From assembly GCA_039707655.1 (NCBI GenBank), contig CM077676.1:374112114-374176113 (forward strand): a stretch of 64,000 nucleotides of DNA, given 5' to 3'. Positions 44,901 through 55,491 of this stretch are shown here, piece by piece; the stretch's first letter is position 1; the number at the start of each line of letters is the position of its first letter. Both the position numbers and the translations under genes were made by a program. Origin of the DNA: Elymus sibiricus. Its lineage: Eukaryota > Streptophyta > Magnoliopsida > Poales > Poaceae. The notes below the pieces were generated by a model that worked only from the letters and a program-made list of their open reading frames with translations, ran no database searches and was not told where the DNA came from.

Positions 44901-45919
44901 CTGCGAGCATCATATTTCAAGTCTGAACCAATGGAAATCCACAATGCCTTATGCCTCCCCTGTTGCCAATTCTCCCAGATCAATCCAGCAATTGTACGCC
45001 CTTTACCAACACCGGCTCCATCACCGATGAAGAAACCTGCTCTAGCACCAGTAGGGAGATGATGAAGATGCCTCTGACAAGCATACACTATTGTCTCAAT
45101 TTGTAAGCATGACAATGCCCTGGTCTCATCCAATTCATCCATAATAGCCAAGTTGTAAGTAGGTTCAGGAGGCTGCACCGCTGATAAAGATGAAGTCTCT
45201 ACCACAGGGTCCGGATGAGGAAGACCAAGAGACAGCTTAGGAGGCCTATAGTCCATGAAAGTTTCACCAACAGTGTCACCTTCATCTTCCTCGCGCTCAA
45301 CGTCAAACGCAACCTCGTTGATCTCCTCCGGCGGCTCGGGGGGCGGGGCCATTGGGGCCATCGGCATGCGCGGCGGCGGCATCATCGGCAGGAAGGGCAT
45401 GTGCGGCATTGGGACTGGAGGCGCGGGCGGAGGCGGTGGAGGAACGAAGCCCGGCCCAGGGGCGGCGGCGGCAAGGAAATGCTGGAGCTTGGAGATGTCG
45501 ACGGCGAGGTCGACGTCGCACTGCGGGCAGCGGAAGCGGGAGAGGCCATGCGGCACGTTGAGGATGGCCTTGCAGCGCGCGCAGGGCAGCTGGATCTTGG
45601 TGGGGTCCACGCCCTGCGCCCGCGGCCCAGAGCGGCGGGAAGCAGCAGGGAGAGGGGGAGGGGGAGGCGCGGGCTGAGAGTGAGGCTGAGGAGGAAGGGG
45701 AGGAGGCTGGGGCGGAGGCGGGGTAGGGGACGCCTTGGGCGGGGAGGAGGAGGGCATGAGCTCCGGGGGGAGGCGCTGCGCCATGCGGCATTTGGGGCAG
45801 ATGAACTCGGTCATGCCGGGGGCCACGGCGAGGACGCCGCGGCAGCCGGCGCAGCGTACCTGGACGGCCGCCGGGGGGCCGGCCGCCGCCGGGGAAGGGG
45901 AAGCGCCGCCGCTGGCCAT
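41984..45919 (-). CDS. FGT1: FORGETTER1 / strawberry notch homologue, 1311 residues, intronless
   Basis: A long frame with the ATG at 45919 chosen because it begins MASGGASPSP directly before the first zinc ribbon; an in-frame ATG at 46039 would add 40 unlikely residues. Two zinc-ribbon motifs (Cys23, 26, 41, 44 and Cys113, 116, 131, 134) are separated by a Pro-rich linker. The superfamily 2 helicase-like core has GDGAGVGKGRT (about 299-309) and DECH (about 411-414). A PHD-type finger (CQICN...HPGC...CYTC) lies at about 712-757, helicase motif VI-like FGRTHRSN at about 916, and the strawberry-notch C-terminal domain ends in VQDIDE. In Arabidopsis FORGETTER1 works with chromatin remodellers to keep heat-memory genes accessible, so this protein would act in the nucleus. 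There is no intron or internal stop. The length matches the family (about 1300). Confidence 0.9.
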   Translation of the reverse strand: MASGGASPSPAAAGPPAAVQVRCAGCRGVLAVAPGMTEFICPKCRMAQRLPPELMPSSSPPKASPTPPPPQPPPLPPQPHSQPAPPPPPLPAASRRSGPRAQGVDPTKIQLPCARCKAILNVPHGLSRFRCPQCDVDLAVDISKLQHFLAAAAPGPGFVPPPPPPAPPVPMPHMPFLPMMPPPRMPMAPMAPPPEPPEEINEVAFDVEREEDEGDTVGETFMDYRPPKLSLGLPHPDPVVETSSLSAVQPPEPTYNLAIMDELDETRALSCLQIETIVYACQRHLHHLPTGARAGFFIGDGAGVGKGRTIAGLIWENWQQGRHKALWISIGSDLKYDARRDLDDVGAKCVQVHALNKLPYSKLDSKATGITDGIVFVTYSSLIASSEKGYSRLRQLVEWCGSEFDGLVVFDECHKAKNLIPEAGGQPTRTGKSVLEIQEMLPEARVVYCSATGASEPRNLGYMVRLGLWGDGTSFQSFHQFLGALEKGGVGALELVAMDMKARGMYVCRTLSYKGVDFDVVEAPLEDRMMNMYRKAAEFWAELRVELLSASEYYAEDKGNSAQIWRLYWASHQRFFRHMCMSAKVPAVVRLVKEALAEERCVVVGLQSTGEARTEEAITKYGVEMEDFISGPRELLLKLVEDNYPLPPKPDCSQQGEEKVTEVQRKRHYGPDVSLKGRVRKLAKMEDSDDGIDAHSPLESDHELTDSEEELHMCQICNTDEEKSLLLHCSNCATSVHPGCPIPTWTGTLTDDWLCYTCKEIIEAYFKERDAYMAELSKRYDNAVDRKSKILEIIRALDLPNNPLDDIIDQLGGPDNVAEITGRRGMLIRASDGKGVVYQPRNTKEIALDMINMHEKQLFMDGEKFIAIISEAGSAGVSLHADRRVKNQRRRVHITLELPWSADRATQQFGRTHRSNQTSAPVYRILFTNLGGEKRFASIVAKRLESLGALTQGDRRAGPSLSAFNYDSSYGKKALTMMYRGIMEQDAFPVVPLGCSENQSSLQEFITRSKAALVAVGIIRDAVICIGKHGGKLTGRIVDSDMHDVARFLNRILGLAPNIQNRLFDLFTSILDVVIQNARSEGRLDSGIVDIKAKRVEMKEPPKTVHVDSLSGASTVLFTLTIDRGVTWESAKAMHEERQKDGVCSSNDGFYESRREWMGRRHFMLAFEGSTEGMYRVTRPAVGEASKEMPLAELEGKYKKASSADKTGEGWQEEYDVSSKQCMHGPKCRLGSDCTVGRRLQEINVLGGLILPVWGAVEKALNKQARQAHKRIRVVRLETTDDNHRIVGLVIPNTAVESVLKGLQWVQDIDE

Positions 45920-46423
45920 CGCAGGAAGGGGGCGAGGATTTCGGCCGTGGAGGGTTTTTTTTATCGCAGGAGGGTTTGGTGAAAGAAAATGGGGCCGTGG
46001 AGGAGCATGCTGATCGGAAAAAAAATATATGCCGCCCACTCAAACCTTGCCATATGGGCCGTGTTTGTAAGGCCGGCCTGCGTGCATGTATTTTTTGTTC
46101 CCACACAGGCCCCGCATGACACGCGAATAAAAAGGTTGGGCCGGCCTTCAGCCCGCCATGGAACAAGACCGCTTCTCGAAGCCAAGCCTTAAGGCGGAGA
46201 CCAATTATTTGACCGTGATTACAGAGATTTCACTTGGTAGGTCAAACTTTAGTAGTTGCGGTTTTATTTTTGAAAGTAGGGCATCGAATGTTGATGCATA
46301 TAATCTAACCAAACACTCCCTTTTGCTTCATCAGGGTCACCGCTTGTGGCTCATTTCTTCGCATAACCCAGCATGTATCCCTCTTAATGTTCAAATAGAT
46401 CAATAAAGTGTTGGCACCCCTAA
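45920..46423. other. 5' flank of the FORGETTER1-like ORF
   Basis: Short GC-rich leader, then mixed sequence with GGCCGGCC runs. No clear TATA box on the minus strand and no other gene seen. Confidence 0.4.
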
Positions 46424-46936
46424 AACAACCGATGGGTACCCTTGCGAGGAGCCCTCAGGGCACCACGTGGTGCGCCCTAGCACCGCCACGCGTCGCGTGC
46501 TGGCTGCACCCGCGGGAACACATTTTTTATTTTCTGCACGCATTTGTGTTCACCTTTCCTTTTTGACGTTTTTGAATTTTGCATGGATTCCCTAAGTTTG
46601 CTCGAAAAAAATTGTTTTTTTTCTCTCGTGAAACACACCACAACTGTGCTTTCCCGAAAAGTTAAAAAACACAAAATGTGTTTCCAGTTTTTTCGGTTTC
46701 CTTTTGTTACCATTTTTTTACTTTTCGGTTTTCTTCGGAAAAAAAGTTCGTTCAAACCTTTTAACATGTGATCTAGTTTTGAAAATCTCGATGCGGAAAA
46801 TGTAACAATGACAATAGTTATTGATTTGGATGCACGATTCAAGAGATAAAACATTTTGAAAAGGTAAATCCACGAAAAAACACACAAAATTCCTAGGTTG
46901 TGACAAGTGTCACACATGTAATGCGCCACTTGTCAT
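46424..46936. mobile_element. Mutator-like arm or fragment
   Basis: The centre contains the same diagnostic text as the arms of the Mutator-type element at 27000-28628 (TGATCTAGTTTTGAAAATCTC, GATTTGGATGCACGATTCAA and the A-rich end). The outer ends have GC-rich GGTGCGCC blocks. No target duplication identified. Confidence 0.35.
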
Positions 46937-46949
46937 CACCAAAGAAGAA

Positions 46950-47390
46950 GGGGGAGTTTGTAAGGAGTACCCTTAACTAGTGATTTCACGTAAGGCCGGC
47001 CCGACACGACCCTTTTATTTGCAGGCTGACCCTTTTAGCTCGGGTGCCAAGCTGATCCTTGAGCTCAAATGCTATATCTCGCATTAAGCGAGTTGGAAGG
47101 ATTTCTCGCTGAAGGGTGTACAGTACTTGGGTCGGCCCATTCGCACACAGTAAATGAGAAAAAATAGAAGAAGAAGGGGGAGTTTGTAAGGAGTACCCTT
47201 AACTAGTGATTTCACGTAAGGCCGGCCCGACATGACCCTTTTATTTGCAGGCCGACCCTTTTAGCACGGATGCCAAGCTGATCCTTGAGCGCGAATGCTA
47301 TATCTGGCATTAAGCGAGTTGGAAGGATTTCTCGCTGAAGGGTGTACAGTACTCGGGCCAGCCCATTCGCACACAGTAAATGAAAAAATA
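46950..47390. repeat. Tandem duplication of about 226 bp, two copies
   Basis: GGGGGAGTTTGTAAGGAGTA begins copies at 46950 and 47176. Both include CGTAAGGCCGGCCCGACA, GCCAAGCTGATCCTTGAGC and GAAGGATTTCTCGCTGAAGG, with only a few substitutions between them. Confidence 0.9.
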
Positions 47391-47529
47391 GAACGAAAAA
47401 GAGGGCACGACGGGATTTGAACCCTGGTCAGCTGGTTTAGAGAGATCACGGCAAGCCACTAGGCTTGTGTTACATGTGTGCCTAAATAGTAAGGCGAGTC
47501 TACTTAAGTCCAACCGAGTCGAGGTTTTC

Positions 47530-48510
47530 ACTGTTTCTTCTCCATTTTTTCATGTTTTTTTTCGTTTTTCTTTTGTTTCTTTTCTTTTTCTTCTCCGTTT
47601 TTTCATTCTTTTTTATTTGTTTCTTCGATTTTATTTTTCTTTTGTTTCTTTTACTGTTTTCTTTGTTCTTTTTGTTATTATTCTACATTTTTTGTATATG
47701 TCAACAACAATGTTCTAATACATGTCTAACATTTTTTCAATACAAATTAAACATTTTTGTAATACATGGTTAACATTTTTTCTATACACATTTTAAACAA
47801 TTTTCAAATGCTTGATTAATTTTTTTAAAATACAAGTTTAACATTTATTGATACATGGTCAACACTTTTTCTATACATTTTTTAAATGCTTGATTAATAG
47901 TTGTCAAATAAAAAATTACCATTTTTTTAATACATGGTCAACATTTTTTCTATACACATTTAACATTTTTAAACACTTGTTCTACATTTTTTTCAAATGC
48001 TTGATTAACATTTTTATATACATGGTTCATTTTTTTTAATAATTTTTTAATACATGGTCAACATTTTTATACACATTTAACATTTTCTAAATGCTTGATT
48101 AATATTTTTGAAATACTTGTTCAATATTTTTTCAAATGCTTGATTAACATTTTTATATACATGATCTTATTTTTTCAGCATTTTTTAATACATGATCAAC
48201 ATTTTTTCTATACACATTTAACATTTCTCAAATGCTTGATTAATATTTTTCAAATACTTGTTCAACATTTTTTTTCAAAATGGTTGATTAATTTTTTATA
48301 TAAATGATCAAAAAAATTCTTCATGTTTTTAATACATGATCAACAATTTTTCTATTTACATTCAACATTTTTCCGGATGCTTGTTTAACATTTTTCGAAT
48401 ACTTGTTCATCATTTTTCAAATACTTATTCAGCATTTTTCAAATACTTGTTCGACATTTTTCAAAAAAATTTAAAGTGCGTTTTGTAATATATATATATA
48501 TATATATTTA
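47530..48510. repeat. Degenerate T-rich and ACATTTTT-type minisatellite array
   Basis: A TTTCTTTT-rich stretch, then dozens of degenerate units combining AATACATGGTCAACATTTTT and AAATGCTTGATTAACATTTT, closing with a (TA)n run near 48490. The open frames here are composition artefacts. Confidence 0.8.
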
Positions 48511-48831
48511 GAATATTTTAAAGCATAAACGAAAGTACAAAAAAACGAAACGGAAAAAAGAAAAAAAAACAGAAAACGAGCCTGTGGCCTGCGGCGCGCA
48601 TGGGCCGGCCATCCTTGAGCTCCTTCGGCCTCACACGGGCTGTGTCGTGTGCCAGGCCCTTTTATGGCCGGGCCAGCTCATATGGCCATGTCTGGGCCCA
48701 CTGTGCTAAAGCATTTTGAGCCCATGAGCAGTAGGGCCGTCCGTTTCCGTCTGAATCCCCGTGTGCCCCGACCGTACTACTCGCGAGGCGGCGCATGGCA
48801 AGGCGGCGACCGCCGGCGAGAGAGACGAGGG

Positions 48832-48928
48832 ATGCCGACGTCGCCCGGTCGGGAGGCGCGACTCCTCCTCCTACGCCTAGCGCTCGCCGGCGGCGCCGCT
48901 ACCCTCGACCCTGGCCTTCCCTCCCCCA
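48832..48928 (+). other. Candidate first coding exon, unassigned
   Basis: An ATG in a GC-rich setting opens a 32-codon frame (MPTSPGREARLLLL...) ending at a good donor, CCCCCA|GTAAGC. The coding-like composition suggests an old or alternative first exon. I could not join it to a downstream exon. It may be a 5' exon of the response-regulator gene 1.8 kb further on. Confidence 0.3.
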
Positions 48929-50298
48929 GTAAGCGCGCACCATTCCGAAGCGTCTGCCTACTTCGATTTGGTTTGGTTATAAAGCATCTGTGTCGCGCCT
49001 ACTTCGATTGTTGCTTAGCGTATGTGATACCAGTATGTGGATCCCGGTTCGATTATCTGAAGAAAAAGCTGGCTTCCAGGTTTCGATTTGAAGGGCATTT
49101 CGGCTGGGATCTCTTCCTGGTGTTTTCGAGATGGGCAATCAGTTCCTTCAAAAATAATATATGTGCAATCAGTTCCTTCAAGAAACACATATGCACCACA
49201 CTGGGCACAGGCCATAGCATATATCTTTTGGGATAGGGGTGGTGACAAGCATTGGAACCCAGGGCGGTCGCCCGTAGCGTGGATACTTTCTCTTTTAGAA
49301 GTTTTTATTGATTTTAGGCTTGGCCCTGGTAGTTTCTTCCTCAGTTTGTCTCATCCCACTTAGAGGCCGCATCAATGTTTAACATCATTCGCATATCTTC
49401 CTTGTTAAGGAATTAGTTATATACCTTTTTTTCTTTGTAGAAATCAACTGCACATCTCATTATTTTTGTTGGTACATTATCGTGTGGATAGATATGTAGG
49501 TTTGCTGCCTAAAAAGAGCAGATGTGGTGATGCAATTGGGGCAAGGGTGAGTGTCTGTTGCGGCATTAAGATAGCGATGCAATCGCGGCTACAGCTAATT
49601 TTTTTTGTCTTTTGTGAAGTTATCTTGTACATCGGTGCAATTAGTGCTCATGCATACATCATGTAGGATTGCGTGCTCGCAACATTGCCAGCCATGCGCC
49701 AGGTAGCACCGCAAGATCAAATTCACCGGCATGCATTAACCCATTGATTATATGAGATGTCGTCACGACACCTGTCCACAGGAGGACTCTTTGTAGTAGA
49801 ATTCTTGGTATGCATGACAGCATGCCATAAGTCAGTGAAACTGTTGCATGTTATAAATAATGAAGCTGGCCAAGAAATTACCTTATTTACCCTTCAGACT
49901 TTTTCCTGAGGAATCATCTTAAAGCAGCACATCACCATTTAGTTTGTTTTGACATTTGAAAGTTGAGACTTGAGATAGGACTTGGAAGTTCTAATGATTG
50001 CAACTGAAGTATTGATATGTTTGCTAATTAATAGGTGAATGGCCTGCTTGCTTTGTTTCTTTCATATGAACACTAGGTACTGAATGAAGAAAAAAAATAG
50101 TACTGTGGGCGAGAGCTAGGGAGAACATGCATGTGCCCTATATGCGCCTTAGGTAAATTTGGAGTCATGAACGTACTGAGAATACATGTGAACATATAGC
50201 CATCACTATTACATCGTTCATCACTAGTCACCAAAAGCAAGCGTGATGATAGAGAACAGATAACATGAAGTTATGATGGGAAGGGTTCACACCTTCTT
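48929..50298. other. No supported gene
   Basis: Ordinary AT-rich plant non-coding sequence. It may be an intron or 5' flank of the response-regulator gene. Confidence 0.4.
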
Positions 50299-50447
50299 AG
50301 ACCATGTACAATGCAAGATGCTTAGAGAGGTGCTTAGTAAAACAAACCGTGTTTTTCTTAAGCACCGGTGCTTATGTTTGTGACAGGGTGCCTAATTAAG
50401 CTTCTGCTCTCTACAGATAAGCACCGGCTTGCATTTGTACATGGTCT
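50299..50447. mobile_element. Small MITE, 149 bp
   Basis: Inverted ends AGACCATGTACAATGCAAG and CATTTGTACATGGTCT, with an inner inverted pair AAGCACCGGTGCTT and AAGCACCGGCTT. No protein. The target duplication is unclear, so the superfamily is not assigned. Confidence 0.7.
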
Positions 50448-50756
50448 TGCATGTTCTTTACATTGGAAACTGAAGAAGCACAAGAGGACAAAATAATGAT
50501 GTTAACTTGTATTTCTCAAGTAAGTATATCTTGTTCAACCTCCCTGTCCAAATACAGGTCAGCTTTTGAATAAAAAATTAGATGGAGTCTACTCCTTAAA
50601 TTCTTGTCCTTTTCTGACATCGTCTGGTATATAGTGTGTATCTTTTGCCCTTGGTGAAGGTCTCACGCCAAAAGAAGGTATTAGATCCATATATGGTTAG
50701 ATCCATCACAAACATTGGCAGACTTCGTTTCCTCCCCATAGGGTCTCACTGACCTG

Positions 50757-53700
50757 ATGGAAAATCTTTCAGTTTTAGTTCTTGATCGAGATCCGGTTTC
50801 CCTGTGGACCATCTCCAATACGCTTGCTAGATTCAACTTCAAAGGTGCACACTTCAATTCCCAAGCATCTCCATTTCGTACTTTCCCTTTCCTGTCCAAA
50901 AAGGAAGTTGTTTTTAGAGGGAGAATGAAAGATAGTAGGTACATCATTTGGATCTGATACAAAATTGCGCAAGATTTTGCATATTCATGGGGCTACTATA
51001 AAAGGCACGATTTGATGTCTTCTATCCACAGTCACATCTGATCGAATTTCGGATATTTCATATTTCTGCTGTTTGGTGGGAAGTTTGGGTGTACCGCTGT
51101 TTGGCTGGAAGTTTGGGTGTACATCTGTTTGGTGGGAAGTTTGGGTGTACGGCTGCTTGGCGTAAAGTTTGGGTGTACGGTCGTCCGGTGGGAAAATTTA
51201 TACGTTCTATCCATCATGATCTGGACCACTAATTAATGGCTGGATGGCTTTCGTGTGTGGATATAGAATGCTTCTCATGACGTGAAGCTTGGCGAGCTAT
51301 GGCCCCACATGGCAGTGAACCTGTCCTCGGTATCATGTATAGCTCGTACGACCATCATATATGTGGAGCATTTCCGTAGATATATGACATTTTTAAACAG
51401 AAAGGAAACAGATGCAGTTCCATATAGGATATAGTTTTACTGCGTCACCCTTCCAAAGGATCATTAGATTATATAGTATATGTGTGTGTAATATATTGTG
51501 TGAACTTCACAGTTTAAACAGAGGCAGCATATGTAGTTCGTAATGGGATATAGCTAGCTGCTAGTTACTGGGCCGCCCTTCCAAATGCTATTAGATTGCA
51601 GAAAGTGTTGGATTATGTGGTCAAATGAGAAAAATCACATACCAAGTAGCTATATTAGTCCTTAGAAGATACTCACTTGTTGCAATAGTACGTGCAGGTT
51701 GGGATATTAATATAACTATATTTGGACATGATAACACGGTGTTTACTCTCCAAAATCTTGAGTCTAACTTCTACTGTTTTGTAGTTCTTCCATTCCAAAC
51801 AGCGGAAGAGGCCCTAGATTCCCTTAAAAGGGGGGTTGCTAAAGATGAGGAGCTTGATTTGATGGTAGCGGAAGTTCATCCTGGCAATGCAGAGATGGGC
51901 ACCTTGGTGCTGTTTCACCACATCCTGAATGAACTTGAAGTGCCTCTCATCAGTAAGCATTTGTATTCAGAGCTGTGTTGTTTTAAGAAATTTTCTTCCA
52001 TCCCAAACTCATTAATCTAGGAGTGTTGTTTCTTGGTTGCAACTATGTGTGCCTATGATGAGGCAGTCTCTGCACGCTTGACCCTTGGAACATGCTTCAA
52101 TGTGGTTAAGCCGTTGGATACTGAAACCGTCAATTTTCTGAGGATGAGAGCACTGCATCACAGGTCTATTAAAAATCACAGGTCTGAAACTGAGGATGAA
52201 GAACAAGATGCGTTGAACGCGAATGTCTATTCAGATAATCTGGGTCAGTTCATATGGAGCAGTGAGCTTCATGAGAAGTTCTTGCAGGCTGTTGAAGTGC
52301 TTGGGGCGTGTAAGGCTATCTGCACTTGGCATAAATTAGTCATTTGTTATGTTTAACAGCTGAAAAAGCATGACCTTTGAGTGTGTGTTTTCTTTTTGGC
52401 TAACAGCTGCTACGGCTCGAAAAATTCACCAGTACATGAATGCTAAGGATTTGAATATGACCATACAGCACGTTGCAAGCCATCTCCAGGTGGGTGATCG
52501 ATTTAGTTTACCTCAACTGCGGTATTGCCAGTACATCAATAGGTACCATGTACGTTTTTGTTAAATTTTGTTTGTTTAATAGACGATCATAAGTAGTAGA
52601 AGCTGACAACCTATGCATGCTAGTTAGTTTAAACTGACTGAACGTTTGGCATTTGAGCCTTATATTTTTCTTTCATCCTATGCACTTTCCCGAACGAAAC
52701 TTTTTGTTTTTGCCACTAATTAAGATGATATTGTCATTCTGCTATAGCCTTGAAGTTCGATGGCATGGCCATTGTTCTGTCCAGTCATTGGTTCCCACCA
52801 CTACAACTGACTATACCCCTTCCGTGGCCATTGGCCATTGATTGCCACTGCCAACCTGATCCCCCATGCATGAATATTTGGTTAAGATGGAAGCTACTAC
52901 GTACTTGCCATTTCTGCACATATATATTGATTAACCAACAGAATGGTCACGGCATTGCCTAAACTAATCTAGCAGAACCAGCTAATTGCAAGAGATCTGC
53001 TCACGGTGGTCATCATTACACGATTCTTGAAGTTGCAGGTGTATGCCACCGCTTGGTCATCACCTTTGTCACTGTTTTGTACCCTGGCACGTTAAGTACC
53101 AGCAGCTAGTGCTGCTCGGCCGCGGTCTCCGAATCTGGCTCGGATTCGGATTTCTGATTCAGCAAGATTTTGAGGGACATGGTAACTAACTCATGGAGGC
53201 TGAGTGACCAAAGAAATTGATGTTACGTGCAGATGAGTCCTTTTACCAACTCATGTGCTCATTAACATACAGTGATTGGGCAAAAGGGAAACAAACACCT
53301 ACTGGAATAGCAACAACAACATAATAATCAATTTTTTATGATTGGTTTGATCTTAGTGTGAAAAATAAAACATTTCCCTCTGCTATTTATTTTGTGTAAA
53401 TATAGGTTCTGCATTGTTGAATCAATTGGGTAATTTTCTGTGGCAACAGTGTCCGAATTCACAAAATTTTAAAGAACTATGTGCACACTGTTGAACTGTT
53501 GAAGAAACAAATAGGAAGAGAGCTTTATTTAATATTTGACCTTTTAATTCATACCCCAGTAAAAGCTCACACAGTTACTGGCAGGCTTGCATGCTAAATA
53601 CAAGGGTCAAGATTCCATTTTAACTGAATAAACTTGGAAGGAAAGAATGTTTCCACCGTGATACTCTACCGTGTGTCCTTTGTTATTTCTTTATTTTCCA

Positions 53701-55491
53701 GAAGAAACACATGTACATGGATGTCTCATACCTGCATCAGTACTCAGTAGTCAGTGCTCTCTGTCTCTGCATGCCATGGAGATTAAGTTTTGTATGGTGC
53801 TCTAGATCAGATTTCAAATTTCCAAGCCATGCAGCTTCAGGAGTAGATTTTGTTACAGAACCAATCACAATTGAAAAAAAAAACTTTTTGCATGTTAGCA
53901 AGTTGTCCTAATTCGTAAATAATCAGACTATCCAAATCATTATTATAACCCAGTTTACCAAATCGACGGATTAATAATTGTTATCACGTTAGTGGGAATT
54001 TTGTGAACAATGTACTACTTTATAGGTATTTTCTCCTTTATTGGTTAAATTGGGGGCTTATTGACGTGACTTTGGTCTACCCTTAGCTAATGCTAGCAGT
54101 AGGGCTCTGGCTTCTTTTTGGCCTTGTTGCTAGTGTTTGTTTGTACTGTTTGTGCTTTCTTGGCACTCTCCTTCTAATACAAAACGAAACACGTCCCGGC
54201 GCGTGTTTGAGAAAAAAAATGCATACTCGACAAGTTTTCAAGTTCATCTATTTCAGCGTTGTTATGCTAAAGCGCTAAAATTTCTGCATTACGCTCACTT
54301 TCTATATTGTGATGTGTGATCCCTGTCTTGAATGTTCTGTTCTGTATTGTGATGCAGAAACACCGGCTGCGAGCGCAGAAGCAGAGGTTATCTCACGATG
54401 AAGAGGGCTATCAACATTATGCCAGCATGAAGGAATTATCTGAGATGATATCATTGGCATACAAGGCAGCCAGTGCTAAACCCAATAATCATCCGGCAAC
54501 AACCCAGACGCAGTTCACACATGGGGTTGCCTCTGCTTTCTGGGACAAGTACCCCGGGATGGTGTGGCCACATTTGGAGGGAAGTTCAGCTGCCTCTGCT
54601 ATGTGGTACAATTACCCCGGAAAGCCGTGGGGACAAGTGGGGGAGAGTTCGGCCGGAGCACGAGTTTGTCAGACTAATGCACACCCACCTCCTGTTCTGA
54701 TACATGGTACCAAGTCCATCTGGGATAGGTACGAGGAGAGCCTGCAGTACTATAATGAGAGCCTGTCATACAAACGCGAGGTGCTACCTGTAAAGAGCAA
54801 AACACTTGATGGATATGGACGCAAGATCTTCATCAACCTGGAGAGAGAGCAGACCAGTCGTACTGAAGCAGTAGGCAAGATTGTCATCAACCTGGAGAGC
54901 GATGACATGCAGAAAGACACCACGGACGACGTGCATGCTGCAGTTACTCCGCAGAAAGATACCATGGAGAAGGTGCACGCTGCAGTTACTCCGCAGAAAG
55001 ATGCCATGGATGAGGTGCACGCCGCAGCTACTCCGCATGGAGTGAACGAGGTGCCTGCTGCAGCCATGGGCGCTGGTGATCTGATGGACCTTGGGAGCGA
55101 TGGCCTGCTTGATGGTATGGACAACTACCACCCCACTGCAGAGAATGCGCAGTCTGAGCCTTTCAGTGACTGGGATTGGGCAGATGTGGAGAAATTCTGG
55201 ACGAACCTGATGGAAGGACAGGGGCAGGAGCAGCAAGGCCTCGCACTACTGGATCTGCTCCAGGTAGAAGGCATTGCCCCGGATGAACTGCTGCAGGAAG
55301 ACGAAGCCTGGAACCAAGCGCTTCAGCCGGCAAACCTGGCAAATGTTGTCGAGGACGCACACATGGCTGAAGAACCCGCCGCTGGAGATGCCCCGGCGTA
55401 CGATCCTGCGAACCAGTCCGGCGTCACCGACAACGTGTTCTGGGTCTGGAGCCCCCAGTTTGCGGGTGACGACTACGGCATGCCGTTCTAG
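50757..55491 (+). CDS. Type-B response-regulator-like (receiver + GARP) gene, frame broken at exon 2/3
   Basis: Exons are 50757-50844, 51785-51952, about 52021-52309, 52407-52489 and 54358-55491. Exon 1 starts MENLSVLVLDRDP with the acidic pair Asp10 and Asp12. Exon 2 restores phase and has Glu59 (VAEVH) where active receivers carry the phosphorylated Asp. Exon 3 has LGTCFNVVKPLD with the conserved Lys. The GARP (Myb-like) DNA-binding domain spans exons 3-5: FIWSSELHEKFLQAVEVLG, then NMTIQHVASHLQ, then KHRLRAQKQR. The tail is acidic and Gln-rich. Type-B regulators are nuclear transcription factors of cytokinin signalling. Exons 1-2, 3-4 and 4-5 join in phase, but the only canonical exon 3 acceptor (52019-52020) gives a stop near 52055. 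Either a small frameshift near 52050 or unusual splicing is needed. Confidence 0.75.
51067..51205. repeat. Minisatellite of about 32 bp in intron 1 of the response-regulator gene
   Basis: About four to five imperfect copies of TGTTTGGTGGGAAGTTTGGG followed by TGTACNGC. Confidence 0.85.
52490..54357 (+). other. Intron 4 of the response-regulator gene (1.87 kb)
   Basis: Donor CAG|GTGGGT and acceptor TGATGCAG. Nothing gene-like or repeat-like recognised inside it. Confidence 0.6.
54905..55070 (+). repeat. Coding tandem repeat in the response-regulator C-terminal region
   Basis: Three to four copies of a 14-15 residue unit (VHAAVTPQKDTMEK-like), encoded by repeats containing GTTACTCCGCAGAAAGA. 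Upstream, a 21-residue unit with FWDKYPGMVWP and MWYNYPGKPWG is also duplicated. Confidence 0.85.

Noticed and set aside
45215..45982. A 255-codon plus-strand frame
   Set aside because: It is the antisense shadow of the GC-rich, Pro-coding 5' end of the FORGETTER1-like gene. Gly/Arg-rich with no family resemblance.
47400..47480. tRNA gene
   Set aside because: Only a T-arm-like complement is present. No acceptor stem, D-arm or anticodon arm could be built.
47552..48307. Several Phe/Ile-rich frames resembling membrane proteins
   Set aside because: Composition artefacts of a T-rich degenerate minisatellite.
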